A DNA stretch of 38,899 bases. Source: Oscillatoriales cyanobacterium USR001. GTDB lineage: Bacteria > Cyanobacteriota > Cyanobacteriia > Cyanobacteriales > Microcoleaceae. The stretch lies in contig MBRE01000087.1 in assembly GCA_001698425.1 (NCBI GenBank), positions 37,017 to 75,915 on the forward strand. The letters run 5' to 3'. Made by a program: the position numbers and the translations under genes. The first letter of the stretch is position 1; every line of letters begins with the position of its first letter. Of the stretch, positions 7,879 to 17,456 are shown one piece after another. Below the pieces are notes generated by a model. That model was not told where the DNA came from. It saw only the letters and a list, made by a program, of their open reading frames with translations, and did not search any database.

Positions 7879-9207
7879 CTAATTTCGATCGATTGGTGGC
7901 TGATCTGATATTGTAGATACAGGCATAACTAGAACTTTATCAACTCTATTACCGTCCATATCTACAACTTCAACTCGTAAACCATTCCATTCAAAATGTT
8001 CCGCAGCAGTAGGAATTTTGCCTAAATTAGTAATTACAAAACCGCCCATTGTGTGGTAGCTACCTTTATGTTCTGTTGATAATTCTTCAAGCTCAAAAAG
8101 CTCAAGGAACTCTTCTACTGGCAACATTCCATCTAATAACCAAGAACCATCTTCGCGCTGTACTGCTTGGGGTTCGTCTTCATCTTCTACAGAGGGAATA
8201 TCGCCGACAAGTTCGACTAAAATATCATTCAGTGTCACTAATCCTTGAATAACGCCGTATTCATCAACTACTAAGGCTACATGATTGCTAAATTGCTTGA
8301 AAAGCTCTAAAACTTTTAATCCCCGCGTGCTTTCTGGGACAAATAATGGTCGTCGTAGTTGTGCTGTTAAATCAAGTGCTTGGCCTGATAAACTGCGAGA
8401 TAATAAATCAGTAACGTGAATTAAACCGATTACATTATCAAGACCTCCTTGACAAACGGGAAACCGAGAATGGGCGCTATCTAGCATTTTTTGGCGATTT
8501 TCTTCTGGTGAGTCGTCGAGATCTAACCAAACTATATCTGGGCGGGGTGTCATTAAAGCGTTGACTCGGCGATCGCCTAAACGAAATACTCTTTGAACTA
8601 AATCTTGTTCTGCTTCTTCAAAGGTTCCTGCTTCAGTACCTTGTTCGATTAAAACCTTAATTTCTTCTTCGGTAACTTGGGGTTCTGTAGAAGGTGCAAT
8701 CCCTAATATTCGTAATACTAGATCCGTTGAATAGCTTAACAAACTAACCGCAGGAGAGCCAATATTTGAGAGCATTCGTAGGGGAATTGCACAAAAAGCG
8801 GCGATGGGTTCTGGGTTATTCAAGGCCAATCGCTTGGGCACTAATTCGCCAATGATTAGGGTTAAATAGGTGATAATTAAAATTGAGATAATTGTAGAAA
8901 TCAGAGGGCTGTAGGGGTCTAAAAAGGGAATCTGGTGCAAAAGTGGTTCTATTCTCTTAGAGATAGTTGTTTCGCCAAAAGCACCGGAGACGATCGCTAA
9001 GAGAGTAATACCAATCTGTACCGTTGGCAAAAACTGATTTGGAGCATTAGCTAAATCTAAGGCAACACGAGCTTTTTTTGAGCCAGAGTTAGCCATTTGT
9101 TGTAGTCTTACCTTGCGTACTGAGACGATCGCCATTTCTGACATGACAAACAATCCATTGAGGAAAATCAGCAACAGAACAATCAGAATATCGATAGTTG
9201 AGGACAT
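7879..9207 (-). CDS. CNNM/CorC-family (DUF21-CBS) membrane protein
   Basis: A 442-residue member of the UPF0053 or 'hemolysin-like' family, related to CNNM/CorC magnesium and cobalt efflux proteins. The DUF21 region (about residues 1-190) has hydrophobic helices near 5-25, 60-80, 95-120 and 135-155 and includes 'FLNGLFVMSEMAIVSVRKVR' and 'LIIGELVPKRLALN'. Two CBS domains follow (about 210-330; 'VNALMTPRPDIVWLDLDD', 'HVALVVDEYGVIQGLVTLND'). The CorC/HlyC domain (about 345-430) has 'GSYHTMGGFVITNLGKIP'. Length is standard. ATG 9207 lies directly before the first helix. It is convergent with copy B and divergent from mfd. The ion specificity cannot be read from sequence. Confidence 0.9.
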   Translation of the reverse strand: MSSTIDILIVLLLIFLNGLFVMSEMAIVSVRKVRLQQMANSGSKKARVALDLANAPNQFLPTVQIGITLLAIVSGAFGETTISKRIEPLLHQIPFLDPYSPLISTIISILIITYLTLIIGELVPKRLALNNPEPIAAFCAIPLRMLSNIGSPAVSLLSYSTDLVLRILGIAPSTEPQVTEEEIKVLIEQGTEAGTFEEAEQDLVQRVFRLGDRRVNALMTPRPDIVWLDLDDSPEENRQKMLDSAHSRFPVCQGGLDNVIGLIHVTDLLSRSLSGQALDLTAQLRRPLFVPESTRGLKVLELFKQFSNHVALVVDEYGVIQGLVTLNDILVELVGDIPSVEDEDEPQAVQREDGSWLLDGMLPVEEFLELFELEELSTEHKGSYHTMGGFVITNLGKIPTAAEHFEWNGLRVEVVDMDGNRVDKVLVMPVSTISDQPPIDRN

Positions 9208-9550
9208 TTGTTAAATTATTTATTGTTATCAAAGCGCACAGAACGTTTTTAGTATGGGAAAACTGGTGGCAATTGTGACTTAGACAGTCAACAACTGACT
9301 ATTCTCCCCTTTCTATACTCCCACAGCACTTTCGATCGATCAAAGCTCTAGTATAAGAGACGATACACATTTTGTTTAACAGAAATTAAGACTTGTAGCG
9401 CCGCCGGGACTGCGGCCGAGTAAATAGTTTTACCTAAATTCTAGTATCCTTAAGTTATATGGGGTGCTTCCTAGCTCTCTAAAATAAAAGAATTTGGTAA
9501 ATATCCTCCGGCTTTTTTGTCCGCAGGAGTATGACTCACTTCCAGAAAAC
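9208..9550. other. Divergent intergenic region upstream of mfd
   Basis: 343 bases between the CNNM-type gene and mfd. The region must hold both divergent promoters, but I see no convincing -35/-10 pair. A GC-rich stretch at 9399-9419 interrupts otherwise AT-rich sequence. No ORF or strong hairpin was noticed. Confidence 0.5.
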
Positions 9551-12500
9551 ATGGCTTTCTCTTCGATTATTAATACCATTGGGCGATCGCAACTGACAGC
9601 GGAACTCCTCAACAAGCTGAAACGACACCGTTGTTTGCAACTTGCCGGTGTCTCTCGCTTACCCAAAGGTTTGACGGTTTCGGCTCTAGCACAGCAACAG
9701 GGGCAAAATTTATTCGTAGTAACGGCAACTTTGGAGGAAGCGGGGCGCTGGGCTGCTCAGTTGGAGGTGATGGGTTGGCCCGTCGTGCATTGTTACCCTA
9801 CTTCGGAGGCTTCTCCTTATGAATTATCTTACTCCGAACAAAGCGAAATGACTTGGGGGCAAATGCAGGTTTTAGCTGATTTGCTGAGTGGGGAATTGGA
9901 GGCGGGGAATGAGGATTTCCGTAGGGGCAGTGCCCCCGTGCCTGCCCCAAACCCAGAAGTGCCTGCCCCAAACCCAGAAGGGGCAACCACAGGGGGATTG
10001 CCCCTACAACGCTCTCGCTCTGCGATGTCTAAGGCTGGCTACGCCTACGCGATCGTGGCGACAGAAAGGGCTTTGCAACCTCATTTACCTCCAGTCTCGG
10101 CTTTTAAGCCGTTTTGCCTGACTTTGAAACGGGGAATGAGTTGGGATAGTAAGGCTGTGGATCTGAAATTGGCTAGTATGGGATACGATCGTGTTTCTCT
10201 GGTGGAAATGGAGGGACAATGGAGCCGGCGGGGGGATTTGCTGGATGTGTTTCCGGTGGCGGCTCAATTGCCGGTGCGGTTGGAGTGGTTTGGGGATGAG
10301 TTGGAGCAGCTGCGGGAGTTTGACCCATCAACGCAGCGATCGCTTGATAAAATTAATCAGTTAGTTTTGACTCCTACGGATTTTAGCCCCATAATTGCGG
10401 CGGCTTTGGGAGAGATCCCAGAGGAGGAAAAGGTTTCGCGTCGGTTGTTGGGTAAGGCTTTTAAACAACCGGCTTGTTTATTGGATTATTTGGTTGAGAA
10501 TACTTTGGTGGTGATTGATGAACTTGGTCAATGCCAAGCTCATGGCGATCGCTGGTTTGAAATCGCTCAAGAACATTGGAAAATTGAAAATGAGCGTGGA
10601 GAATTGCCGAAAATTCATCGCTCTTTTGCTGATTCTTTGGTAGATGTTGAAGGTTTTGAACGCCTTTATTTATCGGAATTAGTAACAAGTTTTGCCGTTG
10701 ATAACTCTTTGGAAACCAAGGAAAATGTAGTTGAAGAATCGCCGGCGAAGGCTAAAAAAACGGGAATAAAAGCTTCAACGCAGCCGCCAAATTACATTAA
10801 TTTAGCGAGTCGTCCTTTGCCAGTGATGCCGCACCAGTACGCAAAATTAGCAGAAATGGTGAGAGAGGAACGCGATCGCGGTTTCTCAATCTTTTTAATT
10901 TCAGCACAACCTAGTCGCTCCGTTGCACTACTTTCTGAGCATGATTGTCCATCGCAATTTGTCCCTAATCCCCGCGATTATTTAGCCATTAATAAGCTAC
11001 AAGCGCAACATTTACCAATTGCTTTAAAATATAGCGGTGTTGCCGAACTGGAAGGCTTTATTTTGCCCACTTTCCGATTAGTAGTAATTACCGATCGCGA
11101 ATTTTATGGCCAACATTCCTTAGCTACTTTTAGCTACATCCGCAAACGTCGTCAAGCCGCATCAAAACAAGTCGATCCAAATAAACTTAGTGCTGGCGAT
11201 TATGTCGTACACCGACAACACGGAATCGGTCAATTTATCAAGTTAGAAAGTTTGACAATTAATCAGCAAACTCGCGAGTATTTAGTGATTCAGTATGGAG
11301 ATGGAACTCTGAGAATTGCCGCCGATCAACTCGGTGCTTTATCCAGATTTCGGACTGTTGGCGATCGCACTCCGTCACTGAATAAACTTAGCGCTCCCAC
11401 TTGGGAAAAAACTAAGGATAAAGTTCGTAAATCTATTAAGAAATTAGCCTTAGATTTGCTGAATATTTATGCAATTAGAGCTAAACAAGTTGGGTTTAAT
11501 TTCCCGCCAGATATGCCTTGGCAAGCAGAATTAGAAGACTCTTTTCCCTATCAACCAACTCCCGATCAATTAAAGGCAACTCAAGATGTAAAACGGGACA
11601 TGGAAAGCGATCGACCAATGGATCGTCTAGTTTGTGGTGATGTCGGCTTTGGCAAAACAGAAGTCGCAATTCGGGCAATTTTTAAAGCCGTTACTGGAGG
11701 TAAACAAGTCGCCTTATTAGCTCCAACTACCATTTTAACTCAGCAACATTATCACACCATCAAAGAACGTTTTTCACCCTATCCGATCGAAGTTGGTTTA
11801 TTAAACCGTTTCCGCACTGAAACCGAACGCAAGGAAATTCAAAAGCGTTTAGCCACTGGAGAATTAGACATAGTTGTAGGCACTCAAGCCATTTTGAGTA
11901 AAACAGTCAAGTTTAAAGATTTAGGGTTATTAGTAGTAGATGAAGAACAGCGTTTTGGCGTAAAGCAAAAAGAAGCAATTAAAGCTTTAAAAGCAATGGT
12001 TGATGTCTTAACTTTAACCGCAACTCCGATTCCCAGAACTTTATATATGTCTCTTTCTGGGATTAGAGAAATGAGTTTAATTGCCACACCGCCACCGACT
12101 CGTCGCGCCATTCAAACCCATTTATCTCCCTACGATCCAGACGTAGTTAGAACCGCTATTCGTCAAGAATTAGAACGGGGTGGACAAGTATTTTATGTAG
12201 TTCCTCGGATTGAAGGAATTGATGAATTAGCCGCACAATTAGGCCTAATGATTCCCGGTGCAAGAATTGCGATCGCGCACGGTCAAATGGATGCGTCAGA
12301 ATTAGAAGCAATCATGTTAGCTTTTAGTGCGGCGGATTTTGATATTTTGATTTGTACAACAATCATTGAATCTGGCTTAGATATTCCCCGCGTGAATACA
12401 ATTTTAATTGAAGATGCACAAAGATTTGGTTTAGCACAACTCTATCAATTACGCGGCCGAGTAGGACGTGCGGGGATTCAAGCCCATGCTTGGCTATTCT

Positions 12501-13189
12501 ATCCCCAAGAAAATAAGCTAACCGATGAAGCGCGTCAAAGATTGAAAGCAATTCAAGAATTTACCCAATTAGGATCTGGTTATCAACTAGCAATTCGAGA
12601 TTTAGAAATTCGCGGCGCTGGTGATATTTTGGGGGCCGAACAATCGGGCCAAATGGATGCCATTGGTTTTGATTTATATTCACAAATGTTAGAGGAGGCG
12701 ATTCGCGAAATTAAAGGTCAGGAAATACCGCAAGTGGAAGATACACAAATTGATTTAACACTGACGGCATTTATTCCGGCTGATTATATTACAGATTTGG
12801 ATCAAAAAATGAGCGCTTATCGGTCTGTAGCTTCGGCGAGTACCTTAGAAGAATTACATCAGATTGAAGCTGCTTGGTGCGATCGCTATGGGGCAATTCC
12901 TAAACCGGCGCAGCAATTAATTCGCTTAGTAGAATTGAAACAATTAGCCATGAAAATTGGCTTTTCTCGGATTAAACCAGAGAATAAGCAACATATTGTT
13001 TTAGAAACACCAATGGAGGAACCAGCTTGGAATTTGCTTAAATCAAATTTACCCGAACATTTACAAGCTCGTTTTGTTTATAGTAAAGGGAAGGTGACAA
13101 TTAGAGGCATGGGAGTTTTGAGTGCTGATAAGCAGTTAGATCATTTGATTGAATGGTTAGGTAAAATGCAGGAAGGAGCTAGGAATTAG
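9551..13189 (+). CDS. mfd: Transcription-repair coupling factor Mfd
   Basis: A 1212-residue ATP-dependent translocase that removes stalled RNA polymerase from DNA lesions and recruits UvrA. The UvrB-like N-terminal region (about residues 1-330) includes 'YPTSEASPYELSYSEQSEM' and 'SRRGDLLDVFP'. The RNA-polymerase-interacting domain has 'LSAGDYVVHRQHGIGQFIKL'. The helicase motor has Walker A 'CGDVGFGKTE', 'VVDEEQRFG', 'TLTATPIPRTLYMS' and 'RGRVGRAGIQAHAW'. A C-terminal domain ('AWCDRYGAIPKPAQQLI') follows. I start at ATG 9551 ('MAFSSIINTIGRSQLT') because cyanobacterial Mfd proteins begin this way; the ORF runs open 57 bases further upstream. About 45 residues near 125-168 derive from inserted repeats (see 9921-10053), making it longer than usual. 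Confidence 0.95.
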   Translation: MAFSSIINTIGRSQLTAELLNKLKRHRCLQLAGVSRLPKGLTVSALAQQQGQNLFVVTATLEEAGRWAAQLEVMGWPVVHCYPTSEASPYELSYSEQSEMTWGQMQVLADLLSGELEAGNEDFRRGSAPVPAPNPEVPAPNPEGATTGGLPLQRSRSAMSKAGYAYAIVATERALQPHLPPVSAFKPFCLTLKRGMSWDSKAVDLKLASMGYDRVSLVEMEGQWSRRGDLLDVFPVAAQLPVRLEWFGDELEQLREFDPSTQRSLDKINQLVLTPTDFSPIIAAALGEIPEEEKVSRRLLGKAFKQPACLLDYLVENTLVVIDELGQCQAHGDRWFEIAQEHWKIENERGELPKIHRSFADSLVDVEGFERLYLSELVTSFAVDNSLETKENVVEESPAKAKKTGIKASTQPPNYINLASRPLPVMPHQYAKLAEMVREERDRGFSIFLISAQPSRSVALLSEHDCPSQFVPNPRDYLAINKLQAQHLPIALKYSGVAELEGFILPTFRLVVITDREFYGQHSLATFSYIRKRRQAASKQVDPNKLSAGDYVVHRQHGIGQFIKLESLTINQQTREYLVIQYGDGTLRIAADQLGALSRFRTVGDRTPSLNKLSAPTWEKTKDKVRKSIKKLALDLLNIYAIRAKQVGFNFPPDMPWQAELEDSFPYQPTPDQLKATQDVKRDMESDRPMDRLVCGDVGFGKTEVAIRAIFKAVTGGKQVALLAPTTILTQQHYHTIKERFSPYPIEVGLLNRFRTETERKEIQKRLATGELDIVVGTQAILSKTVKFKDLGLLVVDEEQRFGVKQKEAIKALKAMVDVLTLTATPIPRTLYMSLSGIREMSLIATPPPTRRAIQTHLSPYDPDVVRTAIRQELERGGQVFYVVPRIEGIDELAAQLGLMIPGARIAIAHGQMDASELEAIMLAFSAADFDILICTTIIESGLDIPRVNTILIEDAQRFGLAQLYQLRGRVGRAGIQAHAWLFYPQENKLTDEARQRLKAIQEFTQLGSGYQLAIRDLEIRGAGDILGAEQSGQMDAIGFDLYSQMLEEAIREIKGQEIPQVEDTQIDLTLTAFIPADYITDLDQKMSAYRSVASASTLEELHQIEAAWCDRYGAIPKPAQQLIRLVELKQLAMKIGFSRIKPENKQHIVLETPMEEPAWNLLKSNLPEHLQARFVYSKGKVTIRGMGVLSADKQLDHLIEWLGKMQEGARN
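9921..10053. repeat. In-frame repeat insertion inside mfd
   Basis: Between codons for '...ELEAGNEDF' and 'AIVATERALQPHLPP' lies sequence foreign to Mfd. An element of about 87 bp is bounded by GTAGGGGC (9921-9928) and its complement GCCCCTAC (10000-10007). It contains a 21-bp unit in tandem (9938-9958 and 9959-9979) that encodes VPAPNPE twice. A second dispersed-repeat-like segment, containing GGCTGGCTACGCCTACGC, follows at 10021-10053. The reading frame is kept throughout. Confidence 0.8.
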
Positions 13190-13251
13190 GACGTATTTTT
13201 TAACTATTTACTATGAATAAGGAATGAAAATTAAATAACTTGATGATTTGG

Positions 13252-13291
13252 TTTGTAGTAAGCGCTTTAGCGCTAAAGCGCTTACTACAAA
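13252..13291. terminator. 40-bp perfect palindrome between convergent genes
   Basis: A perfect palindrome centred on TAGCGCTA at 13268-13275, with arms of 20 bp. It lies between the 3' ends of mfd (+) and the cyclase gene (-). As RNA it would form a long hairpin from either strand and could end transcription in both directions. There is no strong T-tract, so intrinsic termination is uncertain; it may also be a dispersed palindromic element. Confidence 0.6.
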
Positions 13292-13301
13292 CAAGTCCTG
13301 A

Positions 13302-15815
13302 CTACGAAGGTTGACAACGCTCCCAATAAATTCTCGCCGCTTTATCTAAAGGATTAATCAACAAACAAGCCTCAAAAAGTTGCATCGCCCGATAAAAATC
13401 ACCCGACATATAGAGAAACAAACCTTCCTCAAAAGTCGGTTTCGTCGCTAACTTTGCCTTTCGCATTTCCGGTGCATCCGCATCAAATACCTCATAAACA
13501 GCCACCATTTTTGATTTCCCCTTCACTTGTACTCGATCTATAAAACGAATACAATAATCCTCATATTTTTGTAATCTTAAAAAAGTATGATGGCTAATTA
13601 ACAATGACACCCCATAATTTTTAGTTAACCCTTCCATTCGAGACGCTAAATTCACTGAATCACTAATTACCGTGCTATTCATCCGATTTTCTCCACCCAC
13701 AGTACCCAACATCAAATCACCTGTATTAATTCCCACTCCAATTTGTAAGGATGGCCGACCAGGACGACCTCTTGTTTTATTGTATTCAGCAAGTTCTTTT
13801 AACATATTAATAGCGGCTCTCACTGCGTCATCGGCTTCACCACTAAATAATGCCATAATTGCGTCACCAATATATTTATCAATAAATCCATTATTTGCTG
13901 TAATTGCTGGCTCCATGCGCTGTAAATAAGCATTGATAAACTTAAAATTATCTTCAGGAGTCATGGTTTCACTCATTGAGGTAAAGTCGCGGATGTCGGA
14001 AAATAAAATTGACATTTCTAGCTTTACATGGTCGCCTAATTTTGCTTCAATAATACTTTCATAGCCTAGTAAAGATAAAAATTCATGGGGAACAAATCGA
14101 CCGTAAGCATCGGTAAGTTCTAATTCAGCATCCAGAGATTTTTCTAAATTTTGATTGAGTTCGGATAGTTCTGCTAAAAAGTTTTCTCTTTCAGCTTCAG
14201 CTTTTTTGCGTTCTGTAATATCGGTAAAAGTTGCGATCGCATACGCAATATTCCCAAATTCGTCATAGACGGGAGTAGCCCGACATTCTAAAGGCAAAAT
14301 TTTCCCATTAGCAGTGTGAATTTCTAAGTCTTCTACCATTGTCTGTTCGCCTTTCAACGCCCGCACGATGGGTAATTTCTGATTAGGATAAATTTCATTA
14401 GTTCCTGCCATATAAATTTGATAAACTTGAGCTAATTCTTTAGTTGTGGCAGAGGCAGAAATTTTTTTTCCTACTAATTCTTGTATTTTATTATTAGTAT
14501 AGTAAGTTTTTCCATCAGCATCAATTACTGCTACTCCTACGGGTACTGCTTCTAGGAATTGAGCTAATCTTTTTTCACTTTCACGGTGTAATCTACGACT
14601 ATGTTCGACGGCGATCGCAATCGCAGAACCAGTGATACCAAGTAGCGGCGAAATTACAGGTATCCACCAACTGCCAAGAAAGGATAAATAACTAATAGTA
14701 ACTAAACTTCCTCCCGTACCTAAAATACAAACAATCAAAAGCGTTCCTTTCGCTAAAGTATTGTTTCTAAAACGCTTTGATTCTAGCAGTCGCCAACTAC
14801 AAGCAGCACTCGCTGAAGACCAAATTAAAACCCAGAATACTTCTACAAAATCTGACCAAACTCTAATTAAAGGTCTACCTTCTAAGGCGGCGCTCAAAAT
14901 TTGGCTAACGATGTTTGCGTGAATTACTACTCCGGGAGTGCGTTTCGGACTACCCTGAGAATTTTTGCTGTAGGGAGTTAAGAGTAAATCGTTGAGACTA
15001 GGTGCTGTTGCGCCAATTAAAACAATTCGATCGCGCATTAATTCTGGAGGTATTCGATTCTCTAAGACATCTTTCATTGAGATAGTTAAAAATCTTTCTT
15101 CTGGTCCGCGAAAGTTAAGTAAAATCTGATAGCCGCCAGAATTTGCGTTGATATAGCCGCCGTCATTTCCCGCAAAAGGAATAAATACAGCTTTCCCTAA
15201 TCCTAAGTACATTTTATTGGCATCAATCATCTCCAGATTAATGCGTTCTTTTTCTAAATACATCAAAGATAGTTTGGTAGCTAAACCTAATTTGGTTTGC
15301 CCATCATCGGTACTAATAGAGAGTAAAGCTCGCCGCACTTTCCCGTCGGCATCTAATACTAAATCGGCAATTCCCACTTGGTCTAATTTGCTCAAAGTTG
15401 GCGGTGGTCCAACAGTATCCCCAACCACTTTTTCCACGCCTATAAAATTCGGAGTAGTTTTAAATAATTGTATTAATTGTTGATGACCGGGTTCGACGGG
15501 TAAATTGCGATAAAAATCTAAACCAATAGCTCTAGGTTGCTGAGATTTAATCTTAGTAATTAGGTTTGCCAGTATCGCATCAGAAATCGGCCATTTACCA
15601 ACATAAGTGATGTCTGACTCGTCAACTGTGACAATTACAATGCGTTGATCGATTGCTTCTAGGGGGCGTAATCGAAAAAATTGATCGAGAGTAACTAATT
15701 CTAGGAGTTGTAACAGTCCGACAGATTTTGCACCTATGACTAAGAATGCCACACTGGGAGCCGCAATCAGAACTGAACGCCATTTCCAAATTCGCTTTTT
15801 TAGCTGTAGCCACAT
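13302..15815 (-). CDS. CHASE2-PAS class III adenylate cyclase
   Basis: An 837-residue membrane receptor cyclase expected to make cAMP. An N-terminal helix (about 15-40) leads to a periplasmic CHASE2 domain (about 45-310; 'RIVIVTVDESDI', 'GVVIHANIVSQILS'). Transmembrane helices follow (about 325-342, 355-378, 384-403), then a PAS domain (about 412-535) and a short coiled coil (540-570). The class III cyclase domain (about 598-775) has metal-binding Asp607 ('LFSDIRDFTSM') and Asp651, adenine-selecting Lys647 ('FIDKYIGD') and Asp719, and transition-state Asn722/Arg726 ('VNLASRMEG'). All catalytic residues are present. The last 45 residues resemble one TPR-like helix pair. It lies on the same strand as DUF928 and CHAT genes, a recurrent cyanobacterial grouping. 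Confidence 0.93.
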   Translation of the reverse strand: MWLQLKKRIWKWRSVLIAAPSVAFLVIGAKSVGLLQLLELVTLDQFFRLRPLEAIDQRIVIVTVDESDITYVGKWPISDAILANLITKIKSQQPRAIGLDFYRNLPVEPGHQQLIQLFKTTPNFIGVEKVVGDTVGPPPTLSKLDQVGIADLVLDADGKVRRALLSISTDDGQTKLGLATKLSLMYLEKERINLEMIDANKMYLGLGKAVFIPFAGNDGGYINANSGGYQILLNFRGPEERFLTISMKDVLENRIPPELMRDRIVLIGATAPSLNDLLLTPYSKNSQGSPKRTPGVVIHANIVSQILSAALEGRPLIRVWSDFVEVFWVLIWSSASAACSWRLLESKRFRNNTLAKGTLLIVCILGTGGSLVTISYLSFLGSWWIPVISPLLGITGSAIAIAVEHSRRLHRESEKRLAQFLEAVPVGVAVIDADGKTYYTNNKIQELVGKKISASATTKELAQVYQIYMAGTNEIYPNQKLPIVRALKGEQTMVEDLEIHTANGKILPLECRATPVYDEFGNIAYAIATFTDITERKKAEAERENFLAELSELNQNLEKSLDAELELTDAYGRFVPHEFLSLLGYESIIEAKLGDHVKLEMSILFSDIRDFTSMSETMTPEDNFKFINAYLQRMEPAITANNGFIDKYIGDAIMALFSGEADDAVRAAINMLKELAEYNKTRGRPGRPSLQIGVGINTGDLMLGTVGGENRMNSTVISDSVNLASRMEGLTKNYGVSLLISHHTFLRLQKYEDYCIRFIDRVQVKGKSKMVAVYEVFDADAPEMRKAKLATKPTFEEGLFLYMSGDFYRAMQLFEACLLINPLDKAARIYWERCQPS

Positions 15816-15903
15816 CTGCGATTAGCATCCAGATTTTGAGCCGAAACCTCTTTTTTTAGAGAACCACAAAGACACAAGGACACCAAGGTACTACAGATAA
15901 TCG

Positions 15904-16127
15904 GTAGGGACTTAGGCTTTGCCCATTAGTGTCAACTGCCATCCGAAAGCCCGCCAGGGACTAAAGTCCCTGTCTAATAGGTAAAGTCCTCTTAAGAGGA
16001 CTGAAGAAAATTGTTAAATTCATTAGTCCTCTTAAGAGGACTTGATCTTTGAGACAGGGACTTTAGTCCCTGTCGGACTAAGGGTTTAACGTTAAGTTGA
16101 CACCAATAGGCAATGCCTTGTCCCTAC
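15904..16127. mobile_element. Nested MITE-like elements
   Basis: Two palindromic elements, one inside the other. The outer one has imperfect terminal inverted repeats of about 34 bp (15904-15937 and 16095-16127), sharing TAGGGAC, an AGGC...TTGCC stretch and GTGTCAACT. The inner one (15951-16076) has four hairpins: AGGGACTAAAGTCCCT at 15956-15971, AGTCCTCTTAAGAGGACT at 15985-16002 and again at 16025-16042, and AGGGACTTTAGTCCCT at 16056-16071. No ORF is present. The inner architecture recurs at 32304-32425. Confidence 0.75.
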
Positions 16128-16174
16128 TGTAATTCACACGAACAATTAACAACCAATTAACTAACAAATAAATG

Positions 16175-16945
16175 TTACAGGAGTGGTTTAGCTGCGATCG
16201 CATCTAATCCTACCGATGTTAACAGTTGCGTCCAAGTGGCTTCTAAGCTGGAATCGTTGGGCTGCGATCGCCGCAATTCCGCTACGGTTGCTAGAGTATC
16301 GTACCAAATTCCATCCTTACCATACAAAGCTGCACGCTCAATTGGTGTTGCTTTTTCTAGTTGGCTAGTTAAAGCTGGATTCAGCGGCGATCGCATAATT
16401 GTTCCTTCTACCATCGGACTATCAGGCCGGAGTGCATTACCGCACATAATTACAAAAGACCATTTGTAATTTTTGCCCGTTTCTAAGCCCTTAGCATCAG
16501 CCGGCAGGCTAACGCTGACAATTCCCGCCTTTCCAGTAATTGGTACAATAGTTTGGTAATGGCTATCTTTATTTTCGCTTTCCAAACTAAAAAATATCTT
16601 TCTCGCCGAAGTTTCCGGTACATAAACAAAGAAAGTCGGGCGCTCCGCCACTGTTAGCGCTTGATAATTTGCAGGAGTTAACGCTGTAGTCGATGGGCCA
16701 CCATTAGCGGTGTCTTGAGCGCACTGGTTGCTGCTACGGGAAGCTCCACCTGCGGAATTGTCAGGTTTTCCCGCACCGGGAGGGCTGAAAGTGACGCTGA
16801 CTTTGGAAGCTTGAGGTCGAGCTTGAGCTTGTTGGGTAACTGGCTTTGACTGGGCTTGTACTGACAAGGCTGTGGCGAAGGGAACTTCTAGGCAAAGTGC
16901 GATCGCAAACAGCCTGAGATATTTCCAAGAATTCTGCTTAATCAT
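16175..16945 (-). CDS. DUF928 family exported protein
   Basis: A 256-residue protein with an N-terminal signal peptide (about residues 1-32, hydrophobic 'LRLFAIALCLEVPFATALSV', cleavage near VQAQ). The secreted part contains 'LTVAERPTFFVYVPETSARK', 'YKWSFVIMCGN' and 'ERAALYGKDGIWYDTLATVA', the hallmarks of DUF928. The function is not known. The family is largely cyanobacterial and often lies near CHAT-domain, CHASE2 and two-partner-secretion genes, as here. ATG 16945 was chosen over TTG 16954 because it directly precedes the signal peptide. It probably acts in the periplasm. Confidence 0.9.
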   Translation of the reverse strand: MIKQNSWKYLRLFAIALCLEVPFATALSVQAQSKPVTQQAQARPQASKVSVTFSPPGAGKPDNSAGGASRSSNQCAQDTANGGPSTTALTPANYQALTVAERPTFFVYVPETSARKIFFSLESENKDSHYQTIVPITGKAGIVSVSLPADAKGLETGKNYKWSFVIMCGNALRPDSPMVEGTIMRSPLNPALTSQLEKATPIERAALYGKDGIWYDTLATVAELRRSQPNDSSLEATWTQLLTSVGLDAIAAKPLL

Positions 16946-17456
16946 GGTTGGCAAACGTTAGTTAATTTGAGTAATTCTCAGTCGCAAGATAACACCCTAC
17001 TATTTCTATAATAAACCCTTTCTCCTATTATCATATTAAAGATTTGGTAAATCAACCTTCCCCAATGTTTGTTCTTAAGAATCCCCGCGTCTTCAAACCG
17101 GGGAGTGTCAAACCTTCCCCTTTTCATTAAGCCGGGTGCTTCACCCTTCATCCCTTACCCTTCCAACGTTTCCAGAACAATCAGGATTTACAACGGTTTC
17201 ATATTTAGTTCAGGATAAACATCTGAAATCAGGATTTTTTACGATCAAAGGATGAGCCAGATTAATTCTATCATCCTCATTCCCAATTAGCATTGGCCAT
17301 TTTGCCAATTAGCTATTGACCATTTTACTAAATCTTGGTATTACTTCTTATGCAAACGCAGATGAACCCTTCTTCCCTCTTCCCTCTTCCCTCTTCCCTC
17401 TTCCCTCTTCCCTCTTCCTTCTTCCTTCTTCCTTCTTCCTTCTTCCTTCTTCCTTC
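16946..17456. other. Intergenic region: IS605-like end, direct repeat, heptamer array
   Basis: No gene is visible. At 17088-17117 the sequence ATCCCCGCGTCTTCAAACCG plus GGGAGTGTCAA resembles the right-end hairpin of IS200/IS605 elements in cyanobacteria, but no tnpA or tnpB is nearby. A 22-bp imperfect direct repeat (CCAATTAG...CCATTTT) occupies 17283-17303 and 17305-17326. Bases 17368-17458 hold about six TTCCCTC heptamers that change to about six TTCCTTC heptamers and run up to the CHAT-gene stop codon. Confidence 0.6.

Noticed and set aside
9798..10121. Small ORFs on both strands across the mfd insertion.
   Set aside because: They arise from the repeat element in alternative frames; the Mfd frame is intact.
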